NCBI GenBank assembly: GCA_001969505.1
Contig: LSSK01000009.1
Coordinates: 1-64,000, forward strand
Length of the DNA: 64,000 bases
DNA from: Zancudomyces culisetae
Taxonomy: Eukaryota; Kickxellomycota; Harpellomycetes; Harpellales; Legeriomycetaceae
Direction: 5' to 3'
Position numbers and translations under genes: made by a program. The notes below the pieces were generated by a model, which was given only the letters and a program-made list of their open reading frames with translations, was not told the origin of the DNA and searched no databases. Below, one piece after another: positions 20,935 to 31,106 of the stretch (its first letter is position 1; the number at the start of each line of letters is the position of its first letter).

Positions 20935-22269
20935 ATGGTACTGCAAAACGATAGTAATGAGTATGAACAGCGGATTAAAGAGACTTCACAAAAGGGATTA
21001 TATGATATATTGCACGGATGGATATGCATGACATTCTTATATGTGTTCTTTGTTGACAAAAGCCTGAGTTTGCTGGCCTTTAAGTTTGTCGTCCTATTTA
21101 TTTTGGGTAATACGGGAGAAATGTCAAAGATAGCGCTTGTTTTTTTCACACTAGTTACCCTAGCAACAATCTACATTCATACATTCGAACACCCTAGAAA
21201 CGGAATATATGTAGATTTTCTACAAACAGGTAAGTATTCCCAAGCTACCATTAAATAGCTTACCACTACATGAACTATATATCAAAAACAATTAAAGCGT
21301 AAGGAAGGTCAAGAAATAGCCTTTTTGCATCTTTAATTTTATAAACACAGTATGTTCATATTTAATGCTTCCGCTTTGAAACATAAAATAGAGGGTGTGA
21401 GGGTTTGGAAGTTGATAATCGTTGATTTATTAACTACAGCAGTACAATTAGTGTATTTATTTAACAAACCAAACAGACTCGCAGTAGCAACAGAAAATGG
21501 GACAGAAAATGGTGGCGAAAACACGCGGTCTTTTGGTGTTTATGATGGAATGAATTTTAGCATTGGTGTGGACCAGCTCTTCTTTCAACCTCCACAAACC
21601 ACAGATATAAGAGAAGGTGGTGCTGCTGTTTCCACTACAACGGGTAATTCTCGCGCTTCTACAAACACAAACACAAACACAAACGTGAATGCAAACGTGA
21701 ATGCAAACGTGAATGCAAACGTGAATGCAAACGTGAATGCAAACGTGAATGCAAACGTGAACAACAACACTAGCTTAATCGTAAATGATACTCGACAAAA
21801 GGACGACAGTGCTAATCTACAAGGAACAAGCCAACCCACCGGTTCTGGAAGCTATAGCCCTCGTCGCACGAATTTTTTTAATGCCACCAATGCGAGTGCT
21901 ATTCCCGGTTTCGATACTTATAATAGTCCCAGTTCCAACATTAGCGACAAAGGATGTGTATCTAATACTCCGAGGTTGAACAACGATGCTGGTGTGAGCA
22001 AAAAAAATACAAACAGTTCTATATTTTCATCACCATCCCTCTATCATGAAGGGAATCCAAATGCTACACATTATATCCAGAATGCTGACGCTGATGAACT
22101 AACCCCGTCACGAGTACGGGCCAAACGGGAGCTGTCGTCACTAAAACTGTCACAAGCTGTAGCAGCAGGCTTTGGAGAGGGCGTCGCCAGATCTGGCGCA
22201 CCTTTTAGAGATAGTGAAGAAAGTTTCGAACTAAAGGAAACAGGTGTTAAAAACCCTTTTGTAAATTGA
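20935..22269 (+). CDS. DUF1746 membrane protein (Dsc E3 ligase subunit 4-like), two exons
   Basis: Exon 1 (20935-21233) encodes LYDILHGWICMTFLYVFFVD, further hydrophobic helices and GIYVDFLQTG. Exon 2 (21351-22269) continues with VRVWKLIIVDLLTTAVQLVY. Three to four helices, then a G-IxxDF motif and a final helix rich in 'LLLDLL', form the pattern I remember for fungal DUF1746, which includes the Dsc4 subunit of the Golgi Dsc ubiquitin-ligase complex. The total is 405 aa. After the membrane domain the protein is disordered, with a hexanucleotide repeat encoding Asn-Val-Asn-Ala (21660-21765). The consensus donor GTAAGT at 21230 would shift the frame into an early stop. Only the overlapping weaker donor GTATTC at 21234 keeps frame with the acceptor at 21350. 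Family assignment is moderate; a role in the Dsc complex is an inference. Confidence 0.68.
21660..21766 (+). repeat. Hexa/dodecanucleotide repeat encoding Asn-Thr then Asn-Val-Asn-Ala
   Basis: AACACA units pass into a 12-bp AACGTGAATGCA unit repeated about seven times, all in frame in exon 2 of the DUF1746 gene. Near-identity of the copies points to recent expansion. Confidence 0.92.
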
Positions 22270-22778
22270 AATCAAATCGAATTGTATGTAGAGATCAACC
22301 TGGAAAAAAAATCAATAATATAGAACATTGTTAGTCTGAATGGGTAAAGTGTATCGGCTCAGACATGAGCTAAATAAAATCAAATACTCGAGTTTGAAAA
22401 TGCGATAAGTATACATATTCGCGTTTCTGAATGATAAATCTCTGCTTTTTATAATTTCCAATTTGGGTTATTGCATTTTGAAGGATAAAAAGACGTCCGA
22501 TATACACCAAGTCGACTTATTAATTTGTCGTACCTTCATTCTAATATTTGCGAATACCAGAAAAACAAACATTCGAACAGAGGAGCGGCGATAAATCTGT
22601 CCAAAAAGTGTATTCCAGTAAACTTTATTTCCCTATATTGGTATTGAAAAGATAGAAAAAAGAAAAATGGAGATGTAAACATAAATGTAAAGATAAATGT
22701 ATGAAAGAAAACAAGGGAAAAGCGGCAAGTGTGGGGGGGGGAGCAAGCATGAAAACAAAAATATAATGATAGAGTCGG
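22270..22778. other. Convergent spacer with poly-G
   Basis: This AT-rich spacer lies between two convergent genes, with a run of nine or more G at about 22733-22741 just beyond the stop of the VHS-GAT gene. I see no gene. Confidence 0.55.
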
Positions 22779-25100
22779 TTAGAGAAGATCTATTAAATCT
22801 CCAGAAGCCTTGTGTCTCACACTAGCTGTATTACTTGGGTTGTTGGTGTTAGTAGAGGGAGGCGTGGCAGTGCTATTGCTGAACACTGTATCAAATCCAG
22901 AATCATGTATGACATTGCTTTTGCTGACTGGGATGGTTGATGGATTCGCTGAGCTGGCCGAGTTGGCTGAACGTGATGAATTTGGGGTTCCAAAGCTTTT
23001 ATTTATGCTCATAATGTCTCCAAAATCAAATGGATCATTCTTACTGGGCTGTTTAGAGCTGGACTTGCTTAAATTACCAGGTCTAGTGGTAGATTTTTGT
23101 GTATTTGTGTGTACAAAGAATCCAGCGGCTGAAGGTGAAGGTGAGACTGAGGGCGAAGCTGTAAGATTCACATAGAGCGGATTGTTTTTCTTGGGATTTT
23201 CCTGGTGTAGAAGGTGTAAATTCAACAAGTTAATATAAATAAAATTATACATTAAAAGTATGTTTAGAGCGAAAAAAAAAGTAATTATAATATGAGAATA
23301 CTTACATTGAAGCTAAGCCCAAGTAAATCATCTAGGATATTGGCTAGTGTGATGCAAATTTTTAGTAGTTAGTCGTGAATTATAGTATTGGAATCGAGAG
23401 TATAGATAAATAAAGCACAAATTACCTGATTTGGGCTCGGAGTCTGAATTGCTGTTCTTCCCATTTTGTTGGACATCGTTCTCATCGTCCTCAAGCCTTA
23501 TCAAAGAATCAGCGTTCTGATCTACAAGATCTGGACGACTCTCAGGTTCATTAAACTCGGGTTTAATACCTCTTTCTACGTCATGTGCTGCTTTAATGAC
23601 CTGAGGGATTATGTTGGTTAAGTAAATTAGACGATGATAAATAATAGAAATTTCGTGTTCTTCACTTTCATCAAAATCGCCTTCGCTTCGGATCTCCTGA
23701 TAATGCTCCAGCAACTCTTTAACTTTATTCTGATTGGAAACACACGCCGATAAAAGATCCTGAGCAGTCTCATCGAGGTATTGACCCGGTTCCATTACCA
23801 ATATGATATCTCTGAGCAGCTCTGCCTTTGTTTCCAACCCTGAAAGCTCTTTTACAAATTCCTGGTTGTAGTCATGCGACTTGGGAGTCGATTCCTAGGT
23901 TTATTCATTTACGATTTAGCAACCATTGAGTGAACGTAATTTTATTTTGTACTTACATATCCTGTAATAAGCTTCATTAATTTATTCGCTTCTCGTAGAT
24001 CTTGTGGTGTTGCACGTCTTAAAAGCTCCTGTAGCTTGACTTTCATAGCTTCTATATCTTCTTTTTCCATCTCTGATTGTGTCTTTATTTGCTAGTGACA
24101 TTGTACAAACCACATTTATAAATACTTAAGCTTCCTTCTCTACCCCCTTGTCTGATATTTTGATCAAAACATAAACACAAATAAACAGTTTTTTATCAAA
24201 TAAAAAAAAGTAATGTGTTGCTTACATTTTGAGGGCCTAGGATCACGGCTGCATTACCATCTCTTATATTTGGAAACCTCCAACCCTTCCTCTCCAACAA
24301 AGAGCACATGTCTTGAATCTTAGACAGGTCCTCCTTGTACCGTGAGTTCTGGTATAGTGTTGTTCGCCATTCCTGCAACATTTCTACTATTCTATACATC
24401 ACTGGGTCCATAATCGGTGGTTGAAACTCTGGAAATTTTCGAACCAATCTATTGAGAAAATCCCTCGTAGCAATCTGGTAGTGAACTGAGTGTCCGCAAT
24501 TTTTTACCAGATTGTCCAGAAGGTTTAATGCCAGCAGGGCTTGGTGATGATCGCGCGAGTTTATGTATGGAAGACATGCAAACACTGCCTCATGTGGTCT
24601 ATTTAGTAATATTATTTTGTTTTTAAATGAATTCATATTTTGTAATAATACATGCCATCAAAGAAACTCAAGCAAATAGTGATGCCAATCAAAACTCCAA
24701 AAGAGCAACGACAAATTCATGGTAAAACCAATCTACTACTTATTCTCATACTTGCGTTGAAAGTATTTGTGGCTATGTATTAGAGAGAGTTTGAGTAAAA
24801 GTAAAATAAACGCTTACAGGTTCCCTTTCTTTCTATTAACGTATTCGCATATTTCCATGTTTAGATTCAAATCCGGCGTCGTTTTGTACTGAGCACAAGC
24901 CCGATCTACATGGATAGTTTACAAATGTGGATGTTAATATAGTGAAACTCAATTTAAAAAATTCACATAATTGTTAAATATGGCTGTAATAAAAGCTGAA
25001 GTAGCTACAAATACCCTAATGTACACGTACCAGTTAGTTGCTGAATCTTTGATGGTGGCTTAAATATTTCATCAATTGCACGTTGGAAATTTAAGCTCAT
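22779..25100 (-). CDS. VHS-GAT domain trafficking adaptor (GGA-like, no visible GAE domain), seven exons
   Basis: Exons in coding order are 25100-25031, 24905-24818, 24598-24226, 24091-23957, 23894-23426, 23343-23306 and 23201-22779. Every junction keeps frame and the product is 531 aa. Residues 1-175 form a VHS domain (IDEIFKPPSKIQQLTDRA, MEICEYVNRKKGNLPHEAV, ALLALNLLDNLVKNCG, DMCSLLERKGWRFP). Residues 180-350 form a GAT-like helical bundle (AMKVKLQELLRRATPQDLRE, LIYLTNIIPQVIK). Such adaptors bind Arf, ubiquitin and clathrin at the trans-Golgi or endosome. The Ser/Asn-rich tail has ILDDLLGLSF and ends in the clathrin-box-like DLIDLL. The 'ER.GWRFP' end of the VHS domain resembles fungal Gga. 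I see no C-terminal GAE ear, so a TOM1/Lsb5-type architecture is the alternative. Confidence 0.85.
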
Positions 25101-26444
25101 TTTTGCTTCTACTTGTGTATTACTTTTCCTTGTAGTTTGGATATTCTACTAAAAATACTGTGTCTTTGTACTTTCTGATGGTTAGATGTATGTATCTTAA
25201 TATCTGAATCGCATGAATGAAGAGAGGCTTGGCTGGTTTAGTGATATTTCAAAATTAAGGAAACAAAACCAAATGGTAAATATCAACAGGGATATTATTT
25301 GCTAATAACGAAACGTGAATTATTATACATTTTTTTTGGTTCGCTAGTTAATTTCCAAATTCAACAGACAAACTTTCAGAAATATGAAATTAACAAGGAG
25401 ATACTAGGAATTACATTAAAATTACGCAACTAAATATGAATGTAGGGAATTGTGCGAATAGGAAAGGCGGGTGGGTTGCAATGAGGTTTTTATCATTTAT
25501 TCATCCTCAAACACTAGATGAGATTGACATTGATACCAACTCCCATTAATGCTATGTTCAAGTTTGTAAATGTCATCCATGAAGAAGACTGGTAAAATAA
25601 AATAAGTATCACCAAATTGCACTCAAAATTCTCCTTACTGAGCAAAAAAAATAAGTATATAGATATATATATATATACAGTGATACCAAGCACTAGTAGC
25701 ACATATTGCGCAATAGGCACATCATTTATTGGTGAAGGTGGAAACGCTAAAAGTATTTATTAACGTTTTTTCATTGCAAATACGAGATATTAGCGGTTCA
25801 TGATACAGAGCTCATCAGATATTAAATGTATAATCACTGTAGAGATGATGATATGTGCTTGCCAAGAATCTTTCCGTCTTTAATACATTTTGGAATCCCC
25901 TTGACGCGTATACGTTTACCACTCTTTCTTTTTTTCGATTGTCAAGTCACAATATCGAAACTCAAGACTATAATACACTATGTTATATTTAAAAGGCCAA
26001 ACCTGTCTGACTCAAAGTTAATGTATCAGGATAAGCCTATATAAACCGAGTAATTATTAATCCAACGGATGCATTTAAGGTCTTCAAGGCTCAAATTCAC
26101 AATTATCTTGATGTAAATTGTAATTCTATGTACTGAAAAAAAATTCAAATGGGGTATAACAGTACTTGAAGCTACATTTATCAAAATATTTATCAAAACC
26201 CTTGGTTTTTAATATTATACACAACGTATATTATTATGAATATTAAATTATATTTGAACTATTAAAAGGAAAAAAAGAGTCTAAAATGCTAGTTTCTTTA
26301 CTAACTATTTGAATATAATAATTATAAATAGGATGGATAGATTTAATGTTACTATTCAATAAAAGTTTAAGCTAGATAAATATAAATATAAAATATAAAA
26401 AACATGTATATATATAGTTTGACAAAATTCAAACAAAAAAAATT
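25101..26444. other. Intergenic region before tRNA-Asn
   Basis: This stretch is AT-rich, with a TA dinucleotide patch at about 25660-25678. Two possible small minus-strand exons are listed separately. Otherwise I see nothing recognisable. Confidence 0.45.
25497..25746 (-). CDS. Possible small spliced gene fragment, unrecognised
   Basis: Two candidate minus-strand exons, 25746-25687 (acceptor CTTTTAG, donor GTATCA) and 25588-25497 (acceptor TTTTACCAG, stop TAA), would join in frame. They read PPSPINDVPIAQYVLLVL and then MDDIYKLEHSINGSWYQC ending VFEDE. The last exon looks more protein-like than the surrounding AT-rich DNA. I could not find a convincing start exon upstream or identify a family, and it may be chance. 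Confidence 0.22.
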
Positions 26445-26518
26445 GCTTCCATGGCGCAATTGGTTAGCGCGTCTGACTGTTAATCAGGAGGTTGCTAGTT
26501 CAAGCCTAGCTGGGAGCG
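26445..26518 (+). tRNA. tRNA-Asn (anticodon GTT), no intron
   Basis: The 74-nt cloverleaf is complete. The acceptor stem GCTTCCA pairs with TGGGAGC (one T-G pair) and the discriminator is G at 26518. The D-arm is GGCGC...GCGC. The anticodon stem-loop has loop CTGTTAA with anticodon GTT at 26479-26481. The T-arm is GCTAG-TTCAAGC-CTAGC. A T-rich stretch (TTTTATTTT, then TTTTTTC) starts a few bases after the 3' end and could serve as an RNA polymerase III terminator. CCA is not encoded, as expected for a eukaryotic nuclear tRNA gene. Confidence 0.97.
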
Positions 26519-26774
26519 GTACTTTTATTTTGATTTTTTCATCTTGCTCAACGATTGGCTACTTTGGTGTCGTTTTAAACTAGCGTGATTTTTAGACAAT
26601 TATTGTTCAAAACAAAACACTATTCGTTAATGCAAATCGATATAGATGTTTCAATTCCCAATTTAATAGCTAAGTCTGACTTGGAAAAATATATTTGGAA
26701 ATTCAAGCTTTCAAGTTTTACATAGCATTAGCTGATTTTGATTATTGAACAAACCTGGAAAACCACATTAAAAG
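26519..26774. other. Short spacer and ZIP-gene leader
   Basis: AT-rich sequence containing the putative tRNA terminator T-runs and the leader of the ZIP gene. I see no other feature. Confidence 0.5.
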
Positions 26775-28379
26775 ATGAAAGACTCGATAAAGAGCCCAGC
26801 TACTTTTTTTATCTTTTTACTATTTTTTATCTTTCAGCTCGGGAATATAGAGGCTCACGCTCCTCCAAAACAGAATAAGGGAGGAAAAAATGTAGACAAA
26901 TTTTGGGAAGGCCAATTGGTTGTAGAGTTGATAGATGCCAGTATTAGCAACGCTAAGGAAAAGTCGAAGATACGCGAATTTATCGACACTTCTGTGCGGG
27001 AGGAATGTGTTGGTGCGGATTCTTGCCCAGTTTATGCTAGGATTCGCTCGGTGCTTGAGAAAAAGGACATCTCGGAAGAGGCAAAAGTGGAAGAACTGTT
27101 GGAAAATCTGAAACAAACGAAAATTGCTGCGTTGCGTACTGGGGATCACCATCATCATCATCATCATGGACACAACACATTCCTGGGAAAGCTGAAGAAT
27201 ATGTCTGAAGTAGTTGGGAATATCCTTTTTGATAGTGAAAATCCTGCAAAGTCTTCGATTCTGGCTACTTTCTATATCTCACTTTTTCCAAATTTAGTTT
27301 TGTTGGTAGTGCCAAAGAATCTATCCGAGCGAAGCCTGCGCTTAATGGTATCATTTGCCATTGGTGGACTTCTTGGTGACGTATTCTTCCATTTGCTACC
27401 CCACATATTCCACGGAGAATCACATTCTGATTCCCATGGACACGGGGATGAAGCAGTACGAAACACCGTTTTGGGTCTCGGTATATTTTTTGGATTGTTG
27501 ACATTTATGGTTGTCGACAAAACAATGCGATTGTTTGGTGAGGAGGGCCATTCTCATTCACACGGACATTCACATGGACATTCGCATTCACACGGAAACA
27601 GCTCATCAGTCAAGGCTCAAAACCCAGATGAACAGAGTAGTCTCAAGCAGAGGAAACCCAACACTCCTAAGAAATCTGGCGAACCTTCAACACAATCCGA
27701 AGAAACAAAGAGTGAAAAGCAGAAACAGGTGCAATATTCGGCGTATATGAATCTTATAGCTGATGCCTCCCACAACTTTACTGATGGGCTCGCACTCTCA
27801 GCCTCATTTTACGTATCGCCAGCAGCTGGACTCTCGACATTTGTTGCGGTATTTATGCATGAGATTCCACACGAGTTGGGCGACTTTGCAATTTTAATAC
27901 AGTCAGGGTTTTCACAATTTGAAGCACTAATGTCGCAATTCGTAACTGCGATTGGGGCCATGACAGGCGCAGTTGCTGGTGTGGTTATAGAGGAGTATGG
28001 TAGGGGTAATTCTTTGAACTTTAACAATTTGATAACGTTTTCTGGTCCTGTTTTCACGCCTGTTCCTGTATCCACACAGGCAAGCTCCACTGCGACACAA
28101 AGTCTGTTGTTCAAATATATTTCCACTTGGGTGCCAAAGACAATTGGTGGTGTTTCATGGAGTGAACTATTGATTCCATTTACTGCTGGTGGGTTCATTT
28201 ACATTGCAACAGTTGGTGTCATACCAGACCTATTAAACCCTATAACCAATTCCACGCATAAAAAGCACAAAAAAGGTAAAAACGGCACAGGTGATAGAAA
28301 AACTGTCATCGCCATTCAAGAGGTGCTAATGATGGTTTTTGGTGCTGTACTTATGGCTATTATATCATTGAGTGAATAA
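26775..28379 (+). CDS. ZIP (SLC39) zinc transporter, Ke4/Yke4-like (LIV-1 subfamily)
   Basis: This 534-aa intronless gene encodes a transporter moving Zn2+ or related metals into the cytosol, for Ke4 types from the ER or Golgi lumen. An N-terminal signal sequence (KSPATFFIFLLFFIFQLG) is followed by a lumenal region with a seven-His run near residue 125. TM helices start near 158. A second His-rich loop (HSHSHGHSHGHSHSHG) between TM3 and TM4 is the family's variable metal-binding loop. The metal-site helices are intact: HNFTDGLALSASF in TM4 and HEIPHELGDFAILIQSG in TM5. HEIPHE is diagnostic for LIV-1 ZIPs. A Lys-rich loop precedes the last helix. Direction and compartment are inferred from homology. 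Confidence 0.95.
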   Translation: MKDSIKSPATFFIFLLFFIFQLGNIEAHAPPKQNKGGKNVDKFWEGQLVVELIDASISNAKEKSKIREFIDTSVREECVGADSCPVYARIRSVLEKKDISEEAKVEELLENLKQTKIAALRTGDHHHHHHHGHNTFLGKLKNMSEVVGNILFDSENPAKSSILATFYISLFPNLVLLVVPKNLSERSLRLMVSFAIGGLLGDVFFHLLPHIFHGESHSDSHGHGDEAVRNTVLGLGIFFGLLTFMVVDKTMRLFGEEGHSHSHGHSHGHSHSHGNSSSVKAQNPDEQSSLKQRKPNTPKKSGEPSTQSEETKSEKQKQVQYSAYMNLIADASHNFTDGLALSASFYVSPAAGLSTFVAVFMHEIPHELGDFAILIQSGFSQFEALMSQFVTAIGAMTGAVAGVVIEEYGRGNSLNFNNLITFSGPVFTPVPVSTQASSTATQSLLFKYISTWVPKTIGGVSWSELLIPFTAGGFIYIATVGVIPDLLNPITNSTHKKHKKGKNGTGDRKTVIAIQEVLMMVFGAVLMAIISLSE

Positions 28380-28851
28380 AAATAACTTGAATTACCGTTT
28401 ATGTATCCATGTTTTAGTGTGCATATCTTTTTATATTGATTTATATTGAATATAGTTTTTATTTCTTGTCCTAATGAAAATATATAACGTGAGCAGAGGA
28501 TACCGAGTATTATCTTTGGAGGCAAAGCAACAAGTTTGTGTCAGAGCAGAAAAGAGTGTTTATTTGGTGAACAAAAACAAAATCATCAACTGTTTGTCTC
28601 ATTAAAATAAGGCTTATCATACTTATAATATAAATGATGACCAACTAGACACTTCTCAATGTAGCCTGGCTGGTATGTTTAATAAATAAAATACGATGAA
28701 CATGTGTTAGAGGGTAAAATGAGAGGGGTAAAGGGAAATATGTTAGTAAGAAGAAAGAAAATGAAGAAATAGCAGATAAACAAAAAAAGACACTGCGCTT
28801 GGCTTGGCCTATGCCCCAGACAGATGCGTTTCATATTTCAAATATATATTT
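28380..28851. other. Convergent spacer
   Basis: AT-rich 3' flanks of the ZIP gene (+) and PMP3 copy A (-). I see no gene. Confidence 0.6.
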
Positions 28852-28993
28852 TTACATTTTCTCTTTATTCGGTGCCGAAGAGCTGCTAGTCGGGAACTGG
28901 AGGGGTTGATCGGGGTTGAGAGCGCTGTTATGAGACCGATCTTCTGGGTATTTTGGGGGTTCTGGGAATTTTGGAGTTTCCTGTGGTTCATTC

Positions 28994-29027
<34 letters not shown>

Positions 29028-29310
29028 GCTGTTGTTGTGGTGGTTGTTGTTTTTCTGTTTCCTGTTGTTGTGGTGGTTTTGGTTCATTTGCACTTCTTTG
29101 CTGCCCTCCACTTTCGATATCTCTGTTTTGTTCCGGTTTCCGTATCAATATAATTATAATGGCGTGTATGATAGCTGGAATATAACCGAGAATACAAAGT
29201 ATAATGTTTATGATTACTTGACAACCGCACCCTCTTTCCATAAATACAGCTAGAGGTGGGATGAATATGGCAATCAAAACCAATATACCCTGACTTTGTT
29301 TTTCAATCAT
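28852..29310 (-). CDS. PMP3: PMP3/UPF0057 plasma-membrane proteolipid, copy A, with Gln-rich tail
   Basis: The first 60 residues are a canonical Pmp3 domain: two hydrophobic helices, LVLIAIFIPPLAVFMERGCG and INIILCILGYIPAIIHAI. The conserved IPP and LGYIPAIIHA motifs are both present. Pmp3 proteins are small plasma-membrane proteins that affect membrane potential and salt tolerance. Family members are usually 50-60 aa, and this one is 152 aa because of a hydrophilic tail containing RKPEQNRDIESGGQQRSANE, a run of about 15 Gln and a Pro-rich segment. It is single-exon and paralogous to the downstream copy at 30374-30760. The long leucine-rich frame on the opposite strand is an artefact of the Gln repeat. 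Confidence 0.93.
28995..29036 (-). repeat. CAG/CAA (poly-Gln) trinucleotide repeat
   Basis: TTG repeats with one CTG on the + strand encode the Gln run in the tail of PMP3 copy A. The run is much shorter in copy B, so it expanded or contracted after the duplication. Confidence 0.9.
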
Positions 29311-29541
29311 TTCTGATAAATTATTTGTTGATGTATTAGTTTAACTTGGTTACGATCTGTCAATATATTTTTTGGAACTGAACGACAAAATAGTCAATTT
29401 ATACAATAATATACAATAAGTTAACTTTTTTTTTTGGTGTATGGATAGTTAAAAGCGTATTCATTTAGATATCATTATATCAACTTTTTTCTGAAAAGCA
29501 AATAAATGAACATTTTTTAATTTAGTGTTTAAAGAAGGTTG

Positions 29542-29922
29542 TAATTAATGACAATTTGATATTTCAATGTATATATTAGACAACATGGATATTAAAAGAA
29601 ATAAACTGTCAAATAGCAGTGCTGATACGCTACCTCCAGAAAAAATCATTTTTTTCATAGACATCACACGTTATAGTATATTAAAAAGTTCAAAGCCACA
29701 CATGCTCAAACATTCGGCCAAGATTATTGGCTATGATTGTATTAAACTGAGTTTCAATTCAATTCAATTCTTTCCTTTGTCCATGAGGAGATTGAATGAA
29801 AAGAAGTACAGTAGTACGCGTTGGCAAGACAAACAACGGTTAGTAAAACAAATATAAAAATATAGATAAAAGCTAAAACTACCAATAGAGTATAATATAG
29901 TTAGGTGTAGGCCCCGAGTCAT
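29542..29922. repeat. Duplicated upstream block, copy A
   Basis: About 380 bp lying about 230 bp upstream of PMP3 copy A. Most of its length, with small indels, matches block B (31107-31488) upstream of PMP3 copy B, at roughly 85-90% identity by eye. Long stretches are identical, such as the region around CTGTCAAATAGCAGTGCTGA. It was evidently duplicated together with the PMP3 gene. Confidence 0.88.
29567..29857 (+). pseudogene. 96-codon open frame within block A; possible remnant of a MERIT40/BABAM1-like gene
   Basis: The frame carries LPPEKIIFFIDITRYS and then GYDCIKLSFNSI. This weakly recalls the first strand and first helix of the vWA-like fold of MERIT40/BABAM1 ('LPEKI.FCIDV' and 'RLDCIKQAI' in the family as I remember it). 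A possible donor (GTTAGT) follows at 29838, but I find no continuing exon. In block B the same frame is interrupted by a TAG and small indels, so at least that copy is dead. It may instead be non-coding. Confidence 0.25.
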
Positions 29923-30373
29923 TTAACGAGGAAAAAAACCAAATCAGACGAATATATGAAAATTTTGTCAATAAAGATAAGTGATATTATCGGACTACAA
30001 GGACATTATAGAAAGGTGATAGCCAAACAAGATCTAGAGTAAGGGTGCGAGTATTAAAATTGAATCATGTTCATTTAACGAGTAAAAAACATATGCACAA
30101 CTGCTTTGACTTGTAACTTCATATGCAATAATCATGGGTACATATATCTTAACATGTGTATTTATTTAATAAAAGGGTAATAACTACTAGTTATAGATGA
30201 ATATGAATATTGGTTAACATGTATTCAGATAATGAGGTGTAGAAAATAAATAGTAAACATTTTATTATAATAAACCTGTATTAGATTCTGAGTTTGATGT
30301 ACTAGGGGTTTCGATCAAGCTATGTTTACTTTTTTTTATAGCTATTTGGTAGTCTAGGCCCATTTTTGGAGTG

Positions 30374-30760
30374 TTATGGTGCTTTCTCGTAAGTTGGAGC
30401 GCTGTAATGGGGTTGGTCGTCTGGGTATTTCGGTGGTTCTGGGAAGTTTGAAGTTTCTTGTGGTTTGTTCTGTGGTTGTAGTTGATTCTGCTGCTGTTGT
30501 TGTGGTTGTTGTTGTGCTTGCTGGTTCTGTGATTCATTTGCACTTCTTTGCTGCCCTCCACTTTCGAGATCCCTGTTTTGTTCTGGTTTCCGTAGTAAAA
30601 TAATCACAACAGCATGTATAATGGCTGGAAGATATCCAAAGAAGCAAAGCAAAATATTTATAGCTAGCTGAGCGCCACAACCATCTTCAAAATACACAGC
30701 GAGAGGTGGTATGAATATAGCAATTAAGACTAACACACCCTGGTTCTGTTTTTCGCGCAT
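30374..30760 (-). CDS. PMP3: PMP3/UPF0057 plasma-membrane proteolipid, copy B
   Basis: This 128-aa paralogue of the gene at 28852-29310 lies in the same orientation. The Pmp3 domain is intact: LVLIAIFIPPLAVYFEDGCG and LGYLPAIIHAVVIILL. The juxtamembrane motif RKPEQNRDLESGGQQRSANE is almost identical to copy A, with one residue changed. The tail is shorter and more varied (Gln/Asn/Pro), with only interrupted Gln runs. Substitutions within the hydrophobic domain are mostly conservative, so both copies appear functional. Tandem duplicates of a stress-related proteolipid may differ in timing or level of expression. Confidence 0.93.
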   Translation of the reverse strand: MREKQNQGVLVLIAIFIPPLAVYFEDGCGAQLAINILLCFFGYLPAIIHAVVIILLRKPEQNRDLESGGQQRSANESQNQQAQQQPQQQQQNQLQPQNKPQETSNFPEPPKYPDDQPHYSAPTYEKAP

Positions 30761-31106
30761 CGTTGGTTATTTGCTTGTAAATACACTACTTGATGGTAGA
30801 GACTATTTGTAAAAATGTATCTTGGTTTTTAAATTATAAAATCGATTTACTTTTATAAAGGTACGCTTTGCCTATTCACTTGTAAATAAATAGACAATGT
30901 CCTTTTTTAGTGTAAACAGGAAAAACGTAGAACAAATGTAGAACAGAATTTTCTATTGTTTCTTGGAAATGGTTTTTAACAAAATATTCTTGGCTAACAA
31001 CAATAAATAGAATGGGGACAATAATACTACATTAAGGAATAGAATAAAAGGTTTTGAATTGGTGTATATTTTAATAATGACCAATTCAGACTAATGAACG
31101 TGATAG

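Larger units (their letters stand above)
29311..30373. other. Spacer between the PMP3 paralogues
   Basis: It contains duplicated block A (29542-29922), annotated separately. The flanking AT-rich DNA shows no gene. Confidence 0.55.

Noticed and set aside
28804-29253. 149-codon leucine-rich frame on the plus strand
   Set aside because: It is the antisense of PMP3 copy A and its Gln repeat.
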